A stretch of DNA of 64,000 nucleotides, from positions 11,055,868 to 11,119,867 of the forward strand of contig NC_072791.1 of the NCBI RefSeq assembly GCF_028583425.1, written 5' to 3'. Under the pieces are notes generated by a model, which was not told where the DNA came from, did no database searches, and saw only the letters and a list, made by a program, of their open reading frames with translations. Below, one piece after another: positions 62,601-64,000 of the stretch; the stretch's first letter is position 1, and each line of letters begins with the position of its first letter. Both the position numbers and the translations under genes were made by a program. This stretch comes from Eublepharis macularius (lineage: Eukaryota; Chordata; Lepidosauria; Squamata; Eublepharidae).

Positions 62601-64000
62601 AAAGGAGGAGCCGGAGGGGGGGGAGGAGGAGGAGAGCACCGCAACAGCGGTTGCACAGAGAGAACTGCGTCCGGGACCTAGAAGGGGGAGGAAAGTTTAA
62701 TCAGAATTTGAAATGTATATTCTCTGTATGATTAACCACTCCATCATTATTCTATGGAGCTATTTTTGTATTATGACAGTATGAAGGGAAACATTGAAGT
62801 GTAGTGTTTAGTGTTTGTAGTTCATTCCCCCCCCTTTTCCCTTTTTCTTTTTCTCTTTTTCCACCCCCCTTTGTCCCTTCCCTCTCCCCTTTCCTTGTGA
62901 TAGTCTTGTGTAGTGCTGTGTAGTGTTTTGTAGTTATGAAAAATAAAAAAAAATAATAAAAAAAGAGCTTTCAAGAGTCAAAACTCCCTTCTTCAGAGCT
63001 CTGACTCTCAAAAGCTTATATCCTGAACATCTTGCTAGTCTCTAAGATGCCACTGGACTCAAATCCTGCTGTTCTACTTTTCCTCTTATTGCAGAAATCC
63101 ACTATTACTAATTTCAACACTTCCAGCTACAATTCCAAAGACAGCACCTGATTCACTGTCTGCAAAGTAAGTGGAAATCATGGAAAATGAAGTTCATTAA
63201 ATATAAGGGGTACAATGGAATAAACAACTTTCAAATATATGCAGATGGGTTTGAACTGGCTGAGAGACGAAGATCTTGGGGTTGTAGCAAACTGCTTGAT
63301 GACAATGTCAACTCAGTGTGCAGCAGGGATGAAAAAGGTAAACTCTGCCCAGGATTACTAACAAAGGAATTGAAAATAAAATGGCCAGTATCATAAGGAC
63401 TCTGTATAGATCAATGGTGTGGTCTGAGGACCAATTCTGATACTGCAAAAACGTTACACCAGAAGAAACTCAAGATATTAACAGAATATTGTCATTCTAT
63501 TTCAAACTTGGAAAATAACTATACCGTGTCAAAGGACATGTGTGTATACATACATACATACACACACACACGCTTTTATAAATATACACTTTTTAGCCTA
63601 GATATATTTCCTTTGACACAGTATAGTTATTTTTCAAGTTTGATATATAGTTATTTTTTGATATACAGTTTTGATATATAGTTGTTTTTCAAGTTTTATA
63701 TATATATAAAAATAAAAGAACAGGAGCTGTACATAAGCACATTATTTCATAGTTCAGTCTATTTTTCTTAAGGAAATCCAAGACTTACTTTCCAAGCCTC
63801 CGTCACCAACTGGCGAGTGTGCTAAAGACAGGCTTTCTAAAGATGACGTGTTCGCCAATCCCTTCAAAATAAAGAATGTATTTTTAACATTGATTCACAA
63901 CATCAGTATTGCCTGAAAACACACATTAATTGCATTTAAATAATCTTACTTTTGCCAGTAATATTAAGTCTCTTTCCCTCAAAAGCAGCCCCTGAAGTTC
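35135..64000 (-). CDS. CEP78: Centrosomal protein of 78 kDa, 14 exons (5' end off window)
   Basis: Centriolar leucine-rich-repeat protein. In human it sits at the mature centriole, affects CP110 turnover through the EDD-DYRK2-DCAF1 ubiquitin ligase, and is needed for normal cilia; loss causes cone-rod dystrophy with hearing loss. Exons: 63950-64000 (partial), 63789-63861, 61036-61139, 60166-60340, 58909-59022, 58080-58144, 54100-54205, 48979-49114, 48685-48730, 44998-45135, 41645-41722, 38458-38624, 37661-37814, 35135-35620. They total 1893 nt (630 codons and TGA) with no frame break. Leucine-rich repeats occupy about residues 1-180 of the visible part ([47 protein letters not shown]). A basic linker ([20 protein letters not shown]) and [15 protein letters not shown] follow, then a coiled coil at about 325-400 and a Ser-rich tail. 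The start and first repeats lie beyond 64000. Confidence 0.97.
35672..35883. mobile_element. PLE terminal inverted pair, no internal sequence
   Basis: GATCCAGAGGAGTTAGCCGT... in reverse orientation meets CTGACGAAGAGAACTGTGAT... in forward orientation near 35797, making a head-to-head pair of about 100 bp each. Target duplication AAATCCATACA is at 35660-35670 and 35884-35894. It is in the last CEP78 intron. Confidence 0.88.
36359..36638 (+). mobile_element. Small non-autonomous Helitron-like element
   Basis: Begins TCCTACAATATAAAAGGC after an A (36358) and ends with the hairpin AACAG-GCA-CTGTT followed by TCTAG and a T (36639). A/T insertion, 5' TC, 3' CTAG and a subterminal hairpin are the Helitron signs. 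Inside is a roughly 100-bp imperfect duplication (GGCTGCTGTGAAGCACTC / GGCTGCTGCAAAGCACCT). There is no target duplication, as expected. Confidence 0.6.
36865..37590 (+). mobile_element. Penelope-like element, 5' truncated, with GIY-YIG endonuclease tail
   Basis: Target duplication TAGAAGAAGAAAG is at 36852-36864 and 37591-37603. A reversed terminal segment (36865-36990) is followed by a fragment of the PLE C-terminal endonuclease region ([38 protein letters not shown]; stop at 37198-37200). Then come a 3' region and a forward terminal segment (37500-37590). The two ends are inverted relative to each other. It lies in CEP78 about 70 nt from an exon donor. Confidence 0.9.
37661..37814 (-). CDS. 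CEP78: CEP78 exon
   Basis: 154 nt encoding [26 protein letters not shown] and a divergent end to QKHVQNVK. Acceptor gtcttgtag. The donor gtatctgc (ending at 37660) was chosen because it gives phase 0, as the last exon requires. A PLE insertion ends 58 nt beyond its TSD-side boundary, about 70 nt from this donor. Confidence 0.92.
38458..38624 (-). CDS. CEP78: CEP78 exon, coiled coil
   Basis: 167 nt encoding [20 protein letters not shown] and [16 protein letters not shown], highly conserved with human. Acceptor tttcttgtag, donor gtaagaca. Confidence 0.96.
38875..39757. mobile_element. 883-bp TIR element
   Basis: Ends TAGATATGGGCACAAAACGG and, as complement, TGGACATGGGCACGAATTGA. Flanked by the 5-bp match ATAAC (38870-38874, 39758-39762). 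The interior is rich in CGAAA-type words at the ends and GC-rich in the middle; the overlapping long ORFs show no protein features. Superfamily unclear (hAT-like by terminal style). Confidence 0.65.
39763..40295. other. CEP78 intron, no recognised feature
   Basis: No supported gene or repeat. Confidence 0.45.
40296..40995 (-). mobile_element. LINE-like ORF tail bracketed by inverted repeats
   Basis: Minus-strand ORF (stop at 40465) with a zinc-knuckle-like C-terminus ([20 protein letters not shown] then CPMY), as in several LINE clades. The ends are about 50-bp inverted repeats: GTAGTAGGTTTAATTGTATA with GGCCAAAGGCC at the left, and its near complement ending ACCTACTACTGCAC at the right. The clade is not resolved. 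Confidence 0.6.
41066..41450. repeat. Unclassified repeat-like patch in CEP78 intron
   Basis: Phrases such as AGGGGCACCATGGGTCCACA, TTTTGTGACAGCCATTTGAG and GTGCCCGCAGGCTCAAAAAC look like an old DNA-transposon relic; no ends could be set. Confidence 0.35.
41645..41722 (-). CDS. CEP78: CEP78 exon, coiled coil
   Basis: 78 nt (26 codons) encoding [20 protein letters not shown] and EERIAE. Acceptor ttctggtag, donor gtagcag. Charged heptad-like pattern. Confidence 0.92.
41723..42413. other. CEP78 intron, no recognised feature
   Basis: AT-rich intron without supported features. The stretch 43002-43660 is also empty apart from a G-run near 43600. Confidence 0.45.
42414..43001. mobile_element. TIR element, family C copy 2, with tandem expansion
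   Basis: Same long ends as 6884-7297. In the left half five tandem 38-bp units (GTGCAGGCGTCCTTGCAGCT...) run from 42485 to 42674, where copy 1 has single units. The GC-rich centre carries CATCACGGCATTTCCCCTTC. Confidence 0.8.
42485..42674 (+). repeat. Tandem repeat, 5 x 38 bp
   Basis: Five head-to-tail units containing CCTTGCAGCTTAAAGTTTAG, differing at only a few bases. It is part of the family C element. Confidence 0.93.
43661..43772 (+). mobile_element. PLE 3' tail, strongly 5' truncated
   Basis: TTGATTCTCGAAAGCTTATG through TTAGTCTTAAAGGTGCTACT to CTAACACGGCTAACTCCTCT: a forward copy of the terminal segment with no inverted partner. Confidence 0.8.
43773..44161. other. CEP78 intron, no recognised feature
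   Basis: No supported feature. The stretch 44255-44997 between the hairpin and the next exon likewise holds nothing I can name. Confidence 0.45.
44162..44254. repeat. Near-perfect 93-bp hairpin
   Basis: Left arm GCTTTCGGCAGCAGAAAAAA... (44162-44204) and right arm ...TTTTTTCTGCTGCCAAAAGC (44211-44254) are complementary with very few mismatches over about 43 bp; the loop is about 6 nt. No target duplication was recognised. Confidence 0.85.
44998..45135 (-). CDS. CEP78: CEP78 exon, acidic segment
   Basis: 138 nt (46 codons) encoding [20 protein letters not shown] through SLKQHHQLK. It matches the human VTVESPSSSEVEEVDD segment and leads into the coiled coil. Acceptor gtaaacag, donor gtatggt. 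Confidence 0.94.
45930..46745 (+). mobile_element. L2-like LINE 3' end
   Basis: Encodes a typical C-terminal segment of L2/CR1-type reverse transcriptases ([39 protein letters not shown]), then a degraded remainder and a 3' end AAAGGCGGACTATAAATC with an (AATC)n tail at 46724-46747. It is 5' truncated, and related to 54735-55362. Confidence 0.82.
47232..48308 (+). mobile_element. Penelope-like element with GIY-YIG domain
   Basis: A reversed terminal segment at about 47232-47330 and a forward one at 48222-48308 flank a degraded coding region. Near 47700-48110 the endonuclease reads [20 protein letters not shown], then [20 protein letters not shown] and [19 protein letters not shown]. The conserved tyrosines and the Arg of GIY-YIG are recognisable. 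Several frameshifts are present. It is an older subfamily than 36865-37590. Confidence 0.85.
48685..48730 (-). CDS. CEP78: CEP78 short exon
   Basis: 46 nt encoding [15 protein letters not shown] after a split R codon. Acceptor gtttttag, donor gtaacatt. Phases fit both neighbours, which is the main support for so short and divergent an exon. Confidence 0.85.
48979..49114 (-). CDS. CEP78: CEP78 exon
   Basis: 136 nt encoding [16 protein letters not shown] and ending [15 protein letters not shown], which is conserved exactly with human. Acceptor tttaatacag, donor gtaacg. Confidence 0.95.
49115..49828. other. CEP78 intron, no recognised feature
   Basis: No supported gene or repeat. Confidence 0.45.
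49829..50007. mobile_element. PLE terminal inverted pair, no internal sequence
   Basis: Reversed terminal segment from GATCCAGAGGCGTTAGCTGT and forward segment from CTGATGAAGAGAGCTGTGGC meet near 49945. Imperfect flanking repeat CAGCCAAT(A/C)AAA. The forward copy ends early at TTAGTCTTAAAG. Confidence 0.85.
50035..50730 (+). mobile_element. 5'-truncated L1 (L1-C)
   Basis: An open frame from 50054 to the stop at 50387-50389 gives the L1 ORF2 C-terminus ([39 protein letters not shown]). Then come a 3' UTR with TGGAAAACTGTTGGAAGTCA and a poly(A)-related end. Perfect target duplication AAAGTTCCTAGTGCTCT at 50018-50034 and 50731-50747. Same lineage as L1-A but without the premature stop. Inserted beside the PLE pair at 49829-50007. 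Confidence 0.92.
50748..52855. other. CEP78 intron, no recognised gene
   Basis: 2.1 kb of AT-rich intron. A short CA-repeat is at 52194-52218; nothing else is supported. Confidence 0.45.
53195..53455 (+). mobile_element. PLE tail split by a CpG palindrome
   Basis: TCTGACGAAGAGAGCTGTGG to ACAATAAA (53195-53238) continues at 53410 as AAAGTTTGTTAGACCTAAAG, ATGCTACTGGACTC. Removing the palindrome and one AAA restores a continuous tail. Confidence 0.82.
53239..53409. mobile_element. CpG-rich palindromic element, GGCCG group (171 bp)
   Basis: Ends GGCCGATTCCAGACGG and its complement; 3-bp duplication AAA (53236-53238, 53410-53412). The arms are rich in CGCGCG and TATCGCG. The interrupted PLE tail proves insertion. 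Confidence 0.9.
54100..54205 (-). CDS. CEP78: CEP78 exon, basic linker
   Basis: 106 nt encoding [20 protein letters not shown] and [16 protein letters not shown]. Acceptor catgccag, donor gtaagtatt. Corresponds to the human segment ending GKATIRIG. Confidence 0.94.
54206..54734. other. CEP78 intron, no recognised feature
   Basis: No supported gene or repeat. Confidence 0.45.
54735..55362 (+). mobile_element. L2-like LINE 3' end
   Basis: Shares CACAGCAGCTTCACTCATCT, GAACAGGGCCTTCTTCAGGT and TAATCCGCCTTGAACCTCAG with the copy at 45930-46745. Diverged and 5' truncated. Confidence 0.75.
55508..55748 (-). mobile_element. tRNA-derived SINE, nearly full length
   Basis: Complement of GAGCCAGTTTGGTGTAGTGG, the B-box GGTTTGATTCC, the body with GTGACCTTGGGCGAGTCACA, and a tail at GATTTATATACCGCCC. 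Young copy. Confidence 0.88.
55749..56809. other. CEP78 intron, no recognised feature
   Basis: About 1 kb with no supported gene or repeat before the CR1 sequence begins. Confidence 0.45.
57378..57513. mobile_element. CpG-rich palindromic element, GGCCG group (136 bp)
   Basis: Ends GGCCGTTTCCAGACGGCTTA and its complement; 3-bp duplication CAG (57375-57377, 57514-57516). Inserted into the CR1 at 56810-58066. Shortest of the three palindromes. Confidence 0.88.
57776..57985. mobile_element. PLE terminal inverted pair, no internal sequence
   Basis: Target duplication ATATTCTAATTA at 57764-57775 and 57986-57997. Reversed segment AAAAGAGTCCAGTAGCACCT, then forward CTGACGAAGAGAACTGTGGT to CTAACTCCTCTGGATCT. 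Inserted in CR1 sequence. Confidence 0.9.
58080..58144 (-). CDS. CEP78: CEP78 exon
   Basis: 65 nt encoding [20 protein letters not shown] and LE. Acceptor ttctttgtag, donor gtatgtta. Recognisable CR1 LINE sequence begins within about 20 nt downstream of the donor. Confidence 0.93.
58145..58908. other. CEP78 intron, no recognised feature
   Basis: No supported gene or repeat in this short intron. Confidence 0.45.
58909..59022 (-). CDS. CEP78: CEP78 exon, LRR
   Basis: 114 nt encoding [20 protein letters not shown] and [12 protein letters not shown]. Acceptor tattctag. Of two overlapping GT sites I chose the donor gtatgtgt because it leaves the phase needed by the next exon (D of DHSL). Confidence 0.95.
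59290..59478 (+). mobile_element. tRNA-derived SINE, 5' truncated
   Basis: CCACTTGAAGCCAGCTGGAT, GGAGCTCTCTCAGCCCCACT, CACCTCACAGGGTGATTGTT and the tail GTCTATAAATCAAATGTTG. Same intron as, and opposite in orientation to, 59673-59922. Confidence 0.8.
59673..59922 (-). mobile_element. tRNA-derived SINE, nearly full length
   Basis: Complement of head CCAGTTCGGTGTAGTGGTTA, B-box GGTTTGATTCC, body and tail (TTTTGATTTATATACCGCCC). Confidence 0.86.
60166..60340 (-). CDS. CEP78: CEP78 exon, LRR
   Basis: 175 nt encoding [36 protein letters not shown] and [12 protein letters not shown]. This stretch is the best match to human CEP78 and anchors the identification. Acceptor tttcaaag, donor gtaggg. Confidence 0.97.
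60341..61035. other. CEP78 intron, no recognised feature
   Basis: No supported gene or repeat; the next intron start (61140-61478) is also empty. Confidence 0.45.
61036..61139 (-). CDS. CEP78: CEP78 exon, LRR
   Basis: 104 nt encoding [20 protein letters not shown] and [15 protein letters not shown]. Acceptor tatttccag, donor gtaaaacc. Confidence 0.95.
61479..61618. mobile_element. 140-bp TIR element (MITE)
   Basis: Perfect ends TGATTCCGCACACGTTGGAT and the complement, continuing as TAATGCACTT; the inner part has GTGTGCGGAACAAAAAATCC. Target duplication not clear. Single copy in this window. Confidence 0.75.
61920..62118 (+). mobile_element. tRNA-derived SINE, diverged
   Basis: Head GAGCCAGCATGGTATAGTAG, B-box-like GGTTTGAACCCCC, GGGTGACCTTGTGACAATCA and a degraded tail. 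Confidence 0.75.
62355..63080. mobile_element. Old PLE terminal inverted pair split by an ORF1-only L1
   Basis: TTTGAGTCCAGCGCCACCTT at the left and the complement-type end CTAGTCTCTAAGATGCCACT at the right flank AGAGCTTTCAAGAGTCA. The L1 copy 62431-62962 is inserted at that point. Confidence 0.75.
62431..62962 (+). mobile_element. ORF1-only L1 insertion (half-L1-like), copy 2
   Basis: Target duplication AAGAGCTTTCAAGAGTCA at 62413-62430 and 62963-62980. Open frame with the ORF1p C-terminal domain ([36 protein letters not shown]) to a TAA at about 62699. It passes into the same 3' UTR type as copy 1 (AACCACTCCATC, CAGTATGAAGGGAAA) and an A-rich tail. No ORF2. Confidence 0.8.
63184..63480 (+). 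mobile_element. CR1 LINE fragment
   Basis: Resembles the C-terminal coding part of CR1 (phrases translating near [24 protein letters not shown] sequence, CTTGGGGTTG, TGTGCAGCAGGGATGAAAAA, GAATTGAAAATAAAATGGCC). Frames are decayed. Confidence 0.65.
63506..63720. repeat. Microsatellite within an inverted repeat
   Basis: Arms AATAACTATACCGTGTCAAA (from 63512) and TTTGACACAGTATAGTTATT (from 63612) enclose (TACA)n and (CA)n at 63543-63571. The right arm is followed by several TTGATATATAGTTATTTTT-type tandem words. Confidence 0.75.
63789..63861 (-). CDS. CEP78: CEP78 exon, LRR
   Basis: 73 nt encoding [20 protein letters not shown] and GGLE. Acceptor ttttgaag, donor gtaagtct. Typical LRR spacing of leucines. 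Confidence 0.94.
63950..64000 (-). CDS. CEP78: CEP78 exon (partial, cut by window edge)
   Basis: Encodes [17 protein letters not shown], matching the human LRR segment NGLILRERDLTILAK. Donor gtaagatt. The upstream part is off the right edge. Confidence 0.92.

Overview
The window is vertebrate nuclear DNA, most likely from a squamate reptile (a lizard; a gecko-like lineage is possible, but the species is not resolved). The evidence is long introns with GT/AG splice sites, two conserved vertebrate genes in the order found on human 9q21.2, and a repeat mix typical of squamates: L1, CR1 and L2-like LINEs, DIRS, Penelope-like elements (PLEs), tRNA- and 5S-derived SINEs, and many small inverted-repeat DNA transposons. 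No bacterial, plasmid or phage sequence and no CRISPR array was seen.

Both genes read on the minus strand. PSAT1 (phosphoserine aminotransferase, serine biosynthesis) starts at 20882 inside a CpG-rich promoter. Seven coding exons lie between 20882 and 4595; the last coding part (about 80 residues in the human protein) is beyond the left edge. CEP78 (leucine-rich-repeat centrosomal protein) enters from the right edge. Fourteen exons run from 64000 to its stop codon at 35135, and its N-terminal coding part is off the window. All exon phases join without a frame break in both genes. They lie head-to-tail, separated by 14 kb of repeat-rich intergenic DNA (20.9-35.1 kb). They work in unrelated processes and their adjacency is ancestral synteny.

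Region by region: 1-4.6 kb is PSAT1 intron 7 with DNA transposons and a SINE. 4.6-20.9 kb is the PSAT1 exons, with a 1.4-kb L1 in intron 5 and a 5'-inverted L1 placed 30-50 nt from the exon 4 splice acceptor. 20.5-21.3 kb is the promoter. 21.3-35.1 kb is intergenic, with six of the eight copies of a 234-bp inverted-repeat element, an interrupted L1, an 83-codon membrane-protein-like ORF at 27187, a decayed DIRS element and an ORF1-only L1 copy. 35.1-64 kb is CEP78 with PLEs, a small Helitron, a nested 3.2-kb hAT-like element, a CR1 that almost touches an exon, and several near-perfect hairpins.

The most notable non-gene signals are: (1) a group of CpG-rich palindromic elements beginning GGCCG, each with a 3-bp target duplication; (2) two polyadenylated ORF1-only L1 insertions sharing one 3' UTR (half-L1-like); (3) a hammerhead-ribozyme-like core with a compensated stem change in the PLE ends; (4) the L1 at the PSAT1 splice acceptor; (5) the intact small membrane ORF at 27187. 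All calls come from reading the sequence; no database search was possible.
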